Origin: Prevotella sp.
GTDB lineage: Bacteria > Bacteroidota > Bacteroidia > Bacteroidales > Bacteroidaceae
Reading direction: 5' to 3'
Length of the DNA: 27,254 nucleotides
NCBI GenBank assembly: GCA_022732315.1
Contig: JAIJUV010000016.1
Location: 1 to 27,254, forward strand
The first letter of the stretch is position 1, and each line of letters opens with the position of its first letter. Shown in pieces: positions 1-9,505 of this stretch. The position numbers and the translations under genes are program-made. The notes under the pieces are model-generated. The model was not told the origin of the DNA and ran no database searches. It saw only the letters and a program-made list of their open reading frames with translations.

Positions 1-609
1 ATCTACGCCAAGTGTCTGAGCATCGGCATCGACATTACCAAGGATTACATCCCAGTGCGTCCTGCCGCTCACTACATGTGTGGTGGTATCAAGGTAGATT
101 TGAACGGTTGTTCAAGCATCAACCGTCTCTATGCCCTGGGCGAGTGTTCATGTACCGGTCTGCATGGTGGCAACCGCCTTGCCAGCAACTCGCTTATCGA
201 GGCCGTGGTTTATGCCGAGACGGCTGCCAAGCACAGTCTGGAGCATGTAGATGAATACGATTTCAACGAGAAGGTTCCTGCCTGGAACGACGAGGGTACC
301 CTGACCAACGAGGAGAAGGTATTGATTACCCAGAGCGTCAAGGAGGTGGGCGAATGCATGAGCAACTACGTGGGCATCGTGCGCAGCGACCTCCGTCTGA
401 AGCGTGCCTGGGACCGTCTCGACCTTCTTTACGAAGAGACCGAGAATCTCTTCAAGCGTGTCAAGGTGAGCAAGGAACTCTGCGAGCTCCGCAACATGAT
501 CAACGTGGGTTATCTCATCACCCGTATGGCTATCGAGCGCAAGGAGAGCCGTGGTCTTCACTATACCATCGACTACCCTGTTCACGCTTACGACAAGAAA
601 GATAAATAA
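1..609 (+). CDS. nadB: L-aspartate oxidase, C-terminal part (5' end outside window)
   Basis: NadB is an FAD flavoenzyme of the cytoplasm. It oxidises L-aspartate to iminoaspartate, the first step of de novo NAD synthesis, and its product is used by quinolinate synthase NadA. The window holds the last 202 codons, read in frame from base 1, ending at TAA 607-609. Seen here are the family's RPAAHYMCGGIKVD stretch (about residues 20-33 of the fragment) and the FAD-binding segment ALGECSCTGLHGGNRLASNS, followed by the helical C-terminal domain with conserved Arg residues (SDLRLKRAWDRL). The related succinate dehydrogenase/fumarate reductase flavoprotein is less likely, because the GECSCTGLHGGNRLASNSLIE pattern and the short C-terminal helical domain are typical of NadB. 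The gene is followed after about 20 bp by a strong terminator, so it ends its transcription unit. The fragment shows no sign of damage. Confidence 0.93.
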   Translation: MYAKCLSIGIDITKDYIPVRPAAHYMCGGIKVDLNGCSSINRLYALGECSCTGLHGGNRLASNSLIEAVVYAETAAKHSLEHVDEYDFNEKVPAWNDEGTLTNEEKVLITQSVKEVGECMSNYVGIVRSDLRLKRAWDRLDLLYEETENLFKRVKVSKELCELRNMINVGYLITRMAIERKESRGLHYTIDYPVHAYDKKDK

Positions 610-625
610 AGAATAGAAGAAACAT

Positions 626-663
626 AAAAAAAGCTCGGATGCGATTTGCATCCGAGCTTTTTT
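626..663. terminator. Bidirectional rho-independent terminator between nadB and sprA
   Basis: A perfect 12-bp stem, AAGCTCGGATGC (631-642) with GCATCCGAGCTT (648-659), closes a 5-nt GATTT loop. It is flanked by an A-run on the left (626-630) and a T-run on the right (up to 663), so both strands give a hairpin followed by U-rich RNA. It lies between convergent nadB (+) and sprA (-) and probably ends both transcripts. Confidence 0.9.
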
Positions 664-730
664 CGTTTATCAGATTTGCATCCGAGCTTTTTTCGTTTAT
701 CAGATTTGCATCCGAGCTTTTTTCGTTTAT
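643..730. repeat. 30-bp tandem repeat, three copies, of the terminator right arm
   Basis: The loop, right arm and T-run of the terminator, plus CGTTTATCA, are repeated with an exact 30-bp period at 643-672, 673-702 and 703-730, with only the last base or two differing. The left arm (631-642) is present once. The sprA stop codon (727-729, TAA on the minus strand) lies in the third copy. The array is probably a local slippage or recombination expansion. Confidence 0.93.
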
Positions 731-3700
731 CTCGTCAGCGAGAACTTGATGCTCAGACCGAAGTCCTGCGTGGTCGTCGGATAACTGCTGCTCGAAAGCA
801 GCGGGGTGTTGGTCTGACGATCGTAGTAGAAACTCATGGTGAGCAACTTGCTCAGGGTGTAATCGGCAGTGAAGCTGAACTTCAAGGCATTGTTGCCACT
901 GCTGGCGCTGCTCGTCATCGAAGCAATGTCGCGGACAATGGCTGCCTGCTTGCGGAAGCTGAAGTCAGCACGGAGATTGAGGTCGTGGTTGGCACCCTTC
1001 GACTTCTGCGTGCTCTTGCTGTCCTGCTGATTCTTCTTGCTGCCCGTTCTCTTCACCTTCTTGGCCCTAGGACCAAAGAGGTCGAAGTCGTTAATGCGGT
1101 AGCCCATACCTATCACCCAATCCTTGCTCAAGGCCTCGTTCACCTGGATACTCGTCATACTGAGGTTCAATACGCGGGTCTGGCGATACTCAGCCTTCAG
1201 GGTCATGTTGTTGTTAAACGTCATGTCCATTCCGAGCAATGGCGAGAATGCCTCGTTGATGCTCACCTGCGACACGTTGAACATGCTGCTTGGCGATGGA
1301 TTGCCCGTAGAGGCATCGCTGATGAAGCCCAGACCGTTCATGAACTCCTGATAGGTGCTGAAACTGTTGTAGCTGCCCACCGCATACACACTCTTGTAAC
1401 CATGGTTGATGTTCACACTCTTGAAGTGGTCGCAGAACCAAGGCAACTTGCCGAGTCCACTGTAGCGGACAGTCCAGTTTGGCAACAGGCGGCTCAACGT
1501 TGGGAATATCGAGAGCGAACCGCCGCCCATCGATGTATAGGCATTGAGGAAGGCAGGAATCATCACATCGCCACTGTACTTGTTAACCGGAGTGCGGGAT
1601 GCATCAAACTTACCTCCGCTCAGCTCTGAGCCTGCCGGATAAACCGCTCCGGCATACTGCGCCTCCACTCTCTGGCGGAAACCTTCCAACGAGTTGACAA
1701 ACTTCTCGAAGGTCTTGCTCTTGTAGCCACTGTTGGCATTGCCCATTCCCTCGAAGGCAGAACCCAATGAGATGGTGGTCATCTGGAAGGTTCCGCTCTG
1801 GGTAGTCGGCGTGCCCTCATACATATACTGTATGCTCTTCTGCGTGGTCTTGGTGTGGGTGGCAGAGAGGTCGATTTTGAAATCCTTTACAGGTTCCAGG
1901 GTGGCACGGAACTGCCAGTTATCGGTCTTGCTCGTCGCTGCCGGAGTAGCGATGGAATCGTTGAAGAGCAGCCAGTCGTTATCTCTAGCCTTCTGGATAT
2001 AATCGTCGTCAATCATACCGAAGGCAAAGTCAAGTCCCGGTGCCATCTGTCCCACCTTCTTCTGTCCGAAGGCATCACCCACGCTAGGGGTGAAACCAGG
2101 CAGGGTCATCTGGTAGCTGTTGCGATAGGTGAAGCTCACCTTGCGCACCATCATCGCCAGACGCGATGCAAACTGGGCAGCCTTGTACCACTTCTTGTTG
2201 TCAAGCGGCTCCTTCGGCAGAACGGTCAGTTTCAGCTTCAAGGCGCTATCCACCTTCGAGAGAAGCTTAATCTGGTTGTTATCCACCTTTTTATATTTAA
2301 GGTGGAACATCTTGCCGTCTGCCGTCTTTGCCGAGATGATGAGGCGCTTACTGTTCTTGCCATGCTTTACCAACAAGGCAGAATCAGGCAGGAGGGTCAC
2401 CTCTTTCTCGAAAGCCTTCTTGTTCTTCGGAAGCTTCTTAGCCAGGTCGTTTCTACCCTTATCCTTGGCGCCGGTCTTGGCATCGGCCTTGGCATTCTTG
2501 CCATTCTTAGCATCCTTGCCATCCTTGGCATCGGTGCCGGCAAGCTCCTTGTCGCCATTCTTCTCAGCCTCTTCCTTCGCCTTCAGCTCTTCTTCCTTGG
2601 CTTTCGCCTTGGCCTTCTTTCTGTCTTCCTTCTCCTTCTTCTTCTTAGCCAGCTCACTCCTGCTCTTGGAACGCTCATACTTCTCGTTCACCTTCTTGAG
2701 GAATGGAACGTGGTTGTAGAGACGAACCAGGTCGATGTTGCCGTTGATGGTCACCTCGCGCTGGCTGTTGATGGTGTTGCCATACGAGTGGCCTTCTTCA
2801 TCTTCCATGCCTCGCTCCCACGAATAGTTGGCGCTGTAGTTGGCATCGGTGTTCAGCCAGTCGAAGATAGGAAGCAGATTGAGCGGCACCTTATACGATG
2901 CCGTGAAGTTCTGACTGTAGTCGAGCGGCGTACCCCAGCTCTTCACGCTGTTCCATACCGAACTTCTGTAAACCGAGTCTTTCCAGGCATGATACTGGTC
3001 GGCATAGAGGTCGGTGTTCACTTCCGGATAAGGCACATCCACCTGTGCATGGGTGGCACTCTGGAAGTTCATGTGCAGGTTCTTGGTCAAGTCCCAGCGC
3101 ATGGAGAACTCTCGGTTCCAGAGGAACTGGTCGCTATAGGTGAGCGGCAGCTGCGAATTGAGCGTACTCTCCATATCGCGCTCCTCCAGCTCGTAGGTCT
3201 CGTGCGTCATCTCCGTATTGAAGGCGATGTTCTGAGGCAGCCAGTTCAGGCCGAACCGCTTCAGGATGTCGAGCCACTTGCTCTTGTTCTTGAGTTTTTT
3301 GAATGGCTCCCACGATTTATACACAGGAGTCCAGGAATAATCCAGGGCACCTCGCCAGTTGTCACGGTTCTCATAAACCGTGGTCTCGCCGGTGGTACGC
3401 TGATGCGCATGACTGTAGGTCAACGAGAAGTTGGCTGGGTCGTACGGCATCGGATGGCCCTTGGTGGCGATACCCACACGGGCATTGGAAACAGAGAAGT
3501 TGGTCTGCGTCACCTTGGTTACGGCGATGTTCTCGATAGAGTCTCGCTCTGCCTTCGAACCGGTGGCATCCAGAGCATCCTTCAGTTCCATATCGGTATC
3601 CAGCGGATTATACTTCGGTGAAGTCTTCTCCTTGGTCACACTATAATATAAAGGTATGCTCACCTTCGCCTTGTCAGGGAAGAACTTACCCATCTCCAGC

Positions 3701-6700
3701 GATGTGGTTACACTATAGGTGCCGTAATTGTCGGTGCTTCGGCTTGCCACGCCGTCTTCCAGTCCGCCAAAGCCCTCGCTCATATATCTTCCGGTGGCAT
3801 TCACGCTACCGAAGTCAGAGAGCTGCACATTGAGGTTGGCATTGGCTGCCCAACCGCCCTTGTTATTGTGCTCCAGCAGTCGGAGCTCGTTGATCCAAAC
3901 TTCTCCGCTCTTCTCCTCGCCCGAGTTGTTGCGCACACCGATCATCATGGTCTTCACCTCGCCCAGGGTAGGATTACCCACGATGGTGAGCTTGTTGTTC
4001 GGATGGTTGGCATCATACATGGTATAAGGTGCCATATAGGAAGCCAGGCCCTGTGCCTTCGCCTTATTGCGCTCCTTCTTCAGGTTGGTGAAGACGCTGA
4101 GCGCCACGTTCAGCATGTTCTCCTCAGGCCATACCTTCTTCTTGTCGGCAGTGCTGTTCCTTACATATTTGCCAGGTTCAGTCACCTGCAGCGGAATCTC
4201 ATACTCATAGTAGTTGTTCTTATAGTCACTACCCAGACGCAGGAACACCGACAGCTGATTATCCTTCAGGTTGGTGGTGTTCTGCTCCAGGGCATTGGCA
4301 TGGGTGAACATCTGGATGCGCTTATACTGGCGCAAATCGATGGTAGAGTTCTTGTAAACCGCCTTTGCCTCGCCATTACTCAGATTCTTGACCACCATGC
4401 TCAGCGCCTGCTCGTTGGCCTCAACCAGCTGTGGCTGACTAGGGTCTTTCTCTCGCTCAATGCCAGGAGGCAGCACGTAGTTCACCGGTGTCTTCTCGGC
4501 ATTCTCCTCCAGACTCACGGTGCTCGCCTCCAGGGTTCCGCCGCTGGCAGCTCCCAACGGCTGGTCGTAGGTGCGCCATTTGCTCATCACCAGGTCGAGG
4601 GTTCCGAATCGGAGCACCACCGGCTTCTTGAAGTTGGTGAGGAACATGCGCATGAAGCGGATGCTGGAGAAATCGTTGATGTTGCCCTGACGCTTCTCGA
4701 ACTCATCCACTGGGATGCGGAACTGATACCAGGTTACTGACGACTTCGTATTGTCGCGCCAAGTCTGGCTGTACTCTCGCTTATCCACGATGAAGTTGCT
4801 GCCCACCACGAGATCCTCCGGACGGATGCTCACGTGATACTGATAGTACTTCTCATACTCGTTGAGCGTATAGTCCTGGTTGATGTCTTCCACATCAGGG
4901 GTGGTTTTATAAGATGTATCATAACTCTCGGTGCGGCTGTCGCTATCCGGCGAGTTGCCCTGAGGGTTGTTGATATACTTGTATCTATCCAGGATGGATG
5001 TCTTCTGCTGGTCCCAGTCGGAACCGCGGAAATAGTGGTAGTCATCACGTGCCGGATCGGCAAAGATACTGTCGAACACCGCCTGGTTCACCTTGCCCTG
5101 AATCTGGTCGAGATAGGCACTCTTGTAGAATTCCTGCTCCTCGCCATCGGTGAGTCCGTTGAAGCCCACATCCTGCAGGGCACGGCTGCCGCTGGTGGTG
5201 GCGAATGCGTAGGTCACGGTGCTCTGGGTAGGAATCTTACCCCACTGTGTATAGGTAAAGCTGTCGCTGCCATCCACCGGCATTCCACTCTCGTAGAATT
5301 TCTTTCCGTCTCGCAGAATATCCTCACTCACCTCTCCCAGGTTGATGTAGAAGTCGCCACCATAGTCGGCGGCATCAGCCTGATCCTTGGAGTAGATGAA
5401 TGGGTCGAGCATCCAGAACTCGATGTATTCCACGTTGGCCTGCTCAAAGTTGTTGGTATCCAGCTTTCTCATCATACCACCCCAGTTGCGCTGAGGGTTC
5501 TGAAGCTTTCCATCAGGCAGCAGGTCGTTCACATTGAAGTTATACGGACCCGGCTCCGATGGATAGTAAGCCAGGTTGAGCACGCTCAGGGTGTTGGTGG
5601 CTCCCTGATAGGTGCTCTGCTGACGCAATGGGAAGAGCTCCTTTACATACACCTCTCTTACATAGTGATTACTCAACTGCTTCAGGTCGCTCTTGATGTG
5701 ACCAGGGGTCAGCGAACTGCCTCGGCGGGTGAAGAGAGGGTCGATGCAATACCAGGCAAGACGGGAGCGATGGAAGCCGCTGGTCAAGCCCGACTTGTCG
5801 TTGTAATCTTCCTTGAAGTTGAGAGATGGCACACTCGAAATAATCCATGAAGAAGGTGTCATCACGTCGATGGTTTCCTTGGTTCCCTCGAAGTCATCGA
5901 GATAGGAGGCGTTGTCCTGTGTGCCTCCTGCCTCACCGGCGATAAGCTGGGCAAACTCGCCCTGGAAGGTGATGTAGGATGGCTGGGTAAGATGCAGGAA
6001 CGGAATCTTGTCGAGCACATTGGTCAGCCACTGGCTCTCCTTCTTCCAGTTCAGGTTCACACCCCAGATGGTATTCTTCAGCGGTTCCGAACCCATTGCC
6101 ACCTTGTTGGTGAGCGCCTGCTCGGAAAGATGCTGCAGCGTACCGCTTATCTGGAAATTCTTGGAGAAATCATATTCCCAGTTCAAGCCCACCATCGTCT
6201 TTCTCATCTGTCCGTAGTCGGTGTTGCTTTCCAGAGATACGTTCACCGCTGTTCCGGCATCGATGATGCTCTGGTTGAGGATGGTCACCTCGCCGGCGTT
6301 GTAATCCACGGAGTAGTCGGAACCCTCGGTAAGGGTTACGCCACCTGCCGTTACCACCACCGAACCCTGCGGGACATTGTAGGCTCCCAGGGAGATGACA
6401 TTGGCTGCCGAGCCCTTGAACTGACCCACGATGAGGTACTTGTTTTTCTCTGCCAACTGCTTGGCGATGGTCTTCGTACTATCGTAAAGTTCGGTGAAGG
6501 CATACTTGTCTGCCTGCTCCTTCGCAACGCCGTTCTTCACCAGATAATCGCGCATGTAGCTTCCAAATGGCTCTACCTTCGGGATGAACACACGACCGTT
6601 GGATACGGTGTAGCCCTCCACATAGTCGTAGTAACCATTGCTGCGCGCCTTGTTGTTGTTGTCGAGTCGGTCGGCTCCTACCACGCGGATGATAGGCTGG

Positions 6701-8514
6701 CTCTTGACCTGCGCCTCGGGAATATAACTGAGATAGACACCTGTGGTATCGCTCTGGTACTTGATGTCGAGACGGAACTTCTCCTTCTCAACCTGAGAGG
6801 CGAGATAGTAGACGTTCTTCATCATCAGGTCCCAGTTGCCCTGCTGCGGACTGCAACTGGTGTTCTTCAGCGACTTCACGAAGAGTCCCTGCTTGGTATC
6901 GGTGATATCCGAAGCAAACTCACCCACCTGATAGGTTACGCCGCCGTAGGTATATTCGTAAGCCACAGCAAGCACCTGGTCGGTCTGTAATCCGGTTTTC
7001 AGGGATACGTATCCCATCGCCGTATTCACGGAGTATTCAGAGGAAGAGAGCAGTCGGGCACTCTCCAGTTTTTCGTAATCGCTGCCGCCCACCAGTCCGC
7101 CGCCTTCCAATACGGAAGAAGCCTGGTCGTTGTCACGGGCTGCCGCAAACTGGTTTGTCATCGCAGTATACTCGGTGTTAGCCTGGTTGGATGGCACCTT
7201 GGTTCCTCCCGCAGTCCACATCGGGTTGCTCAGCTTTTCGGTTTCACCCAGGTCGGTCAGTGCGATGATGTTTCGGGTATTCGTGGTGGTTCCCGTCTTG
7301 TTAGTTACCCAGATTTCCACACGATTGATGGTGACGCCCGTTACCAGGTTAGGCAACTTCTTCATCCATTCGTCGTAATGGTTTCTGAAGAAACGGGAGA
7401 GGAAGAAGTGTCGGTTCTCCTCGTAATCGGCTACATTCAACTCGAAAGGTGTCAGCTGCACGCCACCCTTGCTCGATACGCTCTTAGAGGCAGACTTCTT
7501 CTGCGAGAACACAGTCTGCAACTTGAGTTTACCAAACTGCATATCGGTTCTCAGACCGAAGAGGCTGCTGGCACCCTTGATAAGCGACGAGTTGCTAGGG
7601 AAGGAAACATTACCCGCCTCCACCAGCTTGATAATCTCATCCTCCTTGCCGTCATACTTCAGCTTCATGTTCTGCGCATCGTAGTCGAAGGTGGCATCGG
7701 TGTTGTAATTCAGGTTGAGGTTCATCTTGTCGCCAATCTTACCGTTCAGATTCAGATTGATCTTCTCATCGAAGTTCATCATCGTGGTCTTTCGGTTGCG
7801 GATAGGCAGCGAAGGGTTGTCGATATTCTTCTTGTTGATACCAAACTTCAGTTCGGCAGAACCCTGCGTCTTCACCCTGATGCCGCCAGGACCGAAGATT
7901 TTCTCAGCCGGTCCCAGGTCGAAGTGCATATCGGTAAAGTCGAACTTCTCCTTGCCCTTAGCCTGGTATATCTCGTCGTTCTTCTTCCGGTAGAAAGCGT
8001 TTCGCTCGTTCAGTTCAGTCCATGCGAGATATTCCGCCGGAGTGAGCATGATAGGAGCCGATAGCCAGGTGTTGCCCATCTTGTTGCCGATGATGTATCG
8101 GTTGATGGTATCGTTGTAGATAACATCATACTTCAGGGCATCCGGGCGCTTCAGGTCGAGCGGACTCTGGTAGAGGTCGCTCAGCGAGAACGGCTGGGTA
8201 CGCTGAATCTGCCAGCGGGTATGCAGCAGGGAATCTGGGATAGAATCTTCAGCTATCTGAAGCGGCTGGGCATTGATGCCCGACTTCTCATCCCCATCCT
8301 TTGCGGCATTGTTACCGTTGCGGCCCTGGTTTCTGTTCTGATTCCCATTCTGTGCCGATGGTCTCGAAGCCGGAGCAGCCTGTCTGTTTTGTGCTCCCTG
8401 GTTTCTCTGCCTGCTTCTATCATCCTGCAGAAAAGGCAAAGCGAGGGCGTAGCCGAAGGTAGAAACCATCAGCCACGCCATCGCCAGATATATGATTCTT
8501 TGTCTTATCTTCAT
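727..8514 (-). CDS. sprA: Type IX secretion system outer-membrane translocon SprA (Sov)
   Basis: SprA (Sov in Porphyromonas) is the very large outer-membrane beta-barrel through which type IX secretion cargo leaves the cell; in gliding species it is also needed for motility. The 2595-aa product is slightly longer than usual for the family (about 2400-2500). A signal peptide covers about residues 1-26 (KIRQR, then a hydrophobic core ending ALALP). A low-complexity Asn/Gln/Arg stretch follows at about 31-75. The body has the alternating aromatic/polar strands of a barrel and ends in a C-terminal aromatic beta-signal (DFGLSIKFSLTR). A Lys/Ala/Glu-rich, apparently disordered segment at about 1940-2030 looks like a loop insertion and probably explains the extra length. 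The start codon directly follows the ruvA stop (TAAATG), so the two are surely co-transcribed. No T9SS cargo with a recognisable C-terminal sorting domain is seen in this window. Confidence 0.95.
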   Translation of the reverse strand: MKIRQRIIYLAMAWLMVSTFGYALALPFLQDDRSRQRNQGAQNRQAAPASRPSAQNGNQNRNQGRNGNNAAKDGDEKSGINAQPLQIAEDSIPDSLLHTRWQIQRTQPFSLSDLYQSPLDLKRPDALKYDVIYNDTINRYIIGNKMGNTWLSAPIMLTPAEYLAWTELNERNAFYRKKNDEIYQAKGKEKFDFTDMHFDLGPAEKIFGPGGIRVKTQGSAELKFGINKKNIDNPSLPIRNRKTTMMNFDEKINLNLNGKIGDKMNLNLNYNTDATFDYDAQNMKLKYDGKEDEIIKLVEAGNVSFPSNSSLIKGASSLFGLRTDMQFGKLKLQTVFSQKKSASKSVSSKGGVQLTPFELNVADYEENRHFFLSRFFRNHYDEWMKKLPNLVTGVTINRVEIWVTNKTGTTTNTRNIIALTDLGETEKLSNPMWTAGGTKVPSNQANTEYTAMTNQFAAARDNDQASSVLEGGGLVGGSDYEKLESARLLSSSEYSVNTAMGYVSLKTGLQTDQVLAVAYEYTYGGVTYQVGEFASDITDTKQGLFVKSLKNTSCSPQQGNWDLMMKNVYYLASQVEKEKFRLDIKYQSDTTGVYLSYIPEAQVKSQPIIRVVGADRLDNNNKARSNGYYDYVEGYTVSNGRVFIPKVEPFGSYMRDYLVKNGVAKEQADKYAFTELYDSTKTIAKQLAEKNKYLIVGQFKGSAANVISLGAYNVPQGSVVVTAGGVTLTEGSDYSVDYNAGEVTILNQSIIDAGTAVNVSLESNTDYGQMRKTMVGLNWEYDFSKNFQISGTLQHLSEQALTNKVAMGSEPLKNTIWGVNLNWKKESQWLTNVLDKIPFLHLTQPSYITFQGEFAQLIAGEAGGTQDNASYLDDFEGTKETIDVMTPSSWIISSVPSLNFKEDYNDKSGLTSGFHRSRLAWYCIDPLFTRRGSSLTPGHIKSDLKQLSNHYVREVYVKELFPLRQQSTYQGATNTLSVLNLAYYPSEPGPYNFNVNDLLPDGKLQNPQRNWGGMMRKLDTNNFEQANVEYIEFWMLDPFIYSKDQADAADYGGDFYINLGEVSEDILRDGKKFYESGMPVDGSDSFTYTQWGKIPTQSTVTYAFATTSGSRALQDVGFNGLTDGEEQEFYKSAYLDQIQGKVNQAVFDSIFADPARDDYHYFRGSDWDQQKTSILDRYKYINNPQGNSPDSDSRTESYDTSYKTTPDVEDINQDYTLNEYEKYYQYHVSIRPEDLVVGSNFIVDKREYSQTWRDNTKSSVTWYQFRIPVDEFEKRQGNINDFSSIRFMRMFLTNFKKPVVLRFGTLDLVMSKWRTYDQPLGAASGGTLEASTVSLEENAEKTPVNYVLPPGIEREKDPSQPQLVEANEQALSMVVKNLSNGEAKAVYKNSTIDLRQYKRIQMFTHANALEQNTTNLKDNQLSVFLRLGSDYKNNYYEYEIPLQVTEPGKYVRNSTADKKKVWPEENMLNVALSVFTNLKKERNKAKAQGLASYMAPYTMYDANHPNNKLTIVGNPTLGEVKTMMIGVRNNSGEEKSGEVWINELRLLEHNNKGGWAANANLNVQLSDFGSVNATGRYMSEGFGGLEDGVASRSTDNYGTYSVTTSLEMGKFFPDKAKVSIPLYYSVTKEKTSPKYNPLDTDMELKDALDATGSKAERDSIENIAVTKVTQTNFSVSNARVGIATKGHPMPYDPANFSLTYSHAHQRTTGETTVYENRDNWRGALDYSWTPVYKSWEPFKKLKNKSKWLDILKRFGLNWLPQNIAFNTEMTHETYELEERDMESTLNSQLPLTYSDQFLWNREFSMRWDLTKNLHMNFQSATHAQVDVPYPEVNTDLYADQYHAWKDSVYRSSVWNSVKSWGTPLDYSQNFTASYKVPLNLLPIFDWLNTDANYSANYSWERGMEDEEGHSYGNTINSQREVTINGNIDLVRLYNHVPFLKKVNEKYERSKSRSELAKKKKEKEDRKKAKAKAKEEELKAKEEAEKNGDKELAGTDAKDGKDAKNGKNAKADAKTGAKDKGRNDLAKKLPKNKKAFEKEVTLLPDSALLVKHGKNSKRLIISAKTADGKMFHLKYKKVDNNQIKLLSKVDSALKLKLTVLPKEPLDNKKWYKAAQFASRLAMMVRKVSFTYRNSYQMTLPGFTPSVGDAFGQKKVGQMAPGLDFAFGMIDDDYIQKARDNDWLLFNDSIATPAATSKTDNWQFRATLEPVKDFKIDLSATHTKTTQKSIQYMYEGTPTTQSGTFQMTTISLGSAFEGMGNANSGYKSKTFEKFVNSLEGFRQRVEAQYAGAVYPAGSELSGGKFDASRTPVNKYSGDVMIPAFLNAYTSMGGGSLSIFPTLSRLLPNWTVRYSGLGKLPWFCDHFKSVNINHGYKSVYAVGSYNSFSTYQEFMNGLGFISDASTGNPSPSSMFNVSQVSINEAFSPLLGMDMTFNNNMTLKAEYRQTRVLNLSMTSIQVNEALSKDWVIGMGYRINDFDLFGPRAKKVKRTGSKKNQQDSKSTQKSKGANHDLNLRADFSFRKQAAIVRDIASMTSSASSGNNALKFSFTADYTLSKLLTMSFYYDRQTNTPLLSSSSYPTTTQDFGLSIKFSLTR

Positions 8515-9129
8515 TTACTTAATTTGTTTCAATGCGAGTTTCACCACTTGCTCTACAGGCAGGTCGGGTTGAGCCTTCAGGATATCCACCACTACCTTTG
8601 CCGAAGGTGCCGGCGAGAAGCCGAGCATGGTAAGGGCACTGACAGCCTCATCCTTGATGTCGTTGTTAACCATCGCCACATTGCCGCCGTTGGCTGGCAA
8701 CTCATCTGCGATGCCGAGGCTCACGATCTTATCCTTCAGGTCGAGGATGATGCGCTGTGCCGTCTTGAGTCCGATACCCTTCACGGTTTTCAGCATCTTG
8801 TCGTTGCCTGTGGAAATCACGCTGCAGAGTTCGGCAGGCGACATAGACGAGAGAATCATTCTCGCCGTATTGCCACCCACGCCCGATACGGTGATGAGCA
8901 GACGATAGAGTTCGCGTTCCTGCTTGGTGGCAAAACCGAAAAGGGTGAAAGAGTCGTCTCTTCCACCAGCCACGAGCACCTCGTGAACATAAAGTTTTAC
9001 TTCCTGTTTGCCCTGAATGGCGGTATAGGTATTGAGCGAGATGTTGAGTCCATATCCCACTCCAGCCGTTTCTACGACGGCCATCGCTGGGGTCAGCTCG
9101 GTTAAATCGCCATGAATATATTCTATCAT
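8515..9129 (-). CDS. ruvA: Holliday junction branch migration protein RuvA
   Basis: RuvA binds four-way Holliday junctions as a tetramer and loads the RuvB motor ring for branch migration in recombinational repair; it acts in the cytoplasm on DNA. The 204-aa product has the normal length. Domain I is an OB-fold starting [12 protein letters not shown], with the typical VGYGLNIS strand (about 24-31). Domain II carries two helix-hairpin-helix motifs, [15 protein letters not shown] (79-93) and [22 protein letters not shown] (113-134). The C-terminal RuvB-binding helical domain (about 155-204) follows an Ala/Asn-rich linker. ruvA is the first gene of a unit continuing without a gap into sprA. ruvB and ruvC are not in the window. 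I see no clear TAnnTTTG promoter directly upstream. Confidence 0.97.
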   Translation of the reverse strand: MIEYIHGDLTELTPAMAVVETAGVGYGLNISLNTYTAIQGKQEVKLYVHEVLVAGGRDDSFTLFGFATKQERELYRLLITVSGVGGNTARMILSSMSPAELCSVISTGNDKMLKTVKGIGLKTAQRIILDLKDKIVSLGIADELPANGGNVAMVNNDIKDEAVSALTMLGFSPAPSAKVVVDILKAQPDLPVEQVVKLALKQIK

Positions 9130-9446
9130 ATTTTGATTTCTCCTTTTTATATGTGATGAAGCTAAGTTACACCTCTTTAATAAATAAATTATAAATTATA
9201 AACGAGGGGTAGTGGGAAATATTGTACGAAAGCCAGGATATATTATCGGGTGTTTTAAATTAATATATCGGGTGGCTTAAATAAAGAAATCTCATTTCAC
9301 GATGAAATCACGAAATTATAAGGAATCTGTTCAATCAGCCTTACAATTCGGCCTTCTCCCTACCTAAAAACCATGATTTTATTACCTTTTGCAACTTTTA
9401 TGAGTTAAAAATCTATTAAAACGTCACGTATTTCAAGAAAAAGCTA
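9130..9446. other. Intergenic region between divergent ruvA and ddh, no gene seen
   Basis: This AT-rich gap between divergent genes shows no convincing reading frame. It holds a two-copy 22-bp repeat (9244-9287) and a small inverted repeat, ATTTCA-CGA-TGAAAT (9294-9308). The ddh promoter follows. The ruvA promoter must lie here, but I could not find a good match. Confidence 0.6.
9244..9287. repeat. 22-bp tandem repeat, two imperfect copies (TATCGGGTG)
   Basis: TATCGGGTG followed by a TTAAAT-containing stretch occurs at 9244-9265 and again at 9266-9287. The two cores are exactly 22 bp apart, about two turns of DNA. The pair lies between divergent ruvA and ddh, so an operator is possible but unproven. 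Confidence 0.7.
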
Positions 9447-9454
9447 TACTTTTG
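9447..9454 (+). promoter_or_regulatory. Bacteroidota-type -7 element for ddh
   Basis: TACTTTTG matches TAnnTTTG exactly and is followed by C, as is common. It places transcription start near 9461 and gives a leader of about 45 nt before the ddh ATG. No good -33 TTTG is visible at the expected distance. Confidence 0.7.
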
Positions 9455-9505
9455 CACACGAAAACAGAAACAACAATAAAAATAAAAGAAATAAAAGATT
9501 AACAG

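Noticed and set aside
646..8064. Many long plus-strand frames opposite sprA (up to 588 codons)
   Set aside because: They are antisense shadows of a gene with strong third-position bias. SprA has a signal peptide and family sequence throughout.
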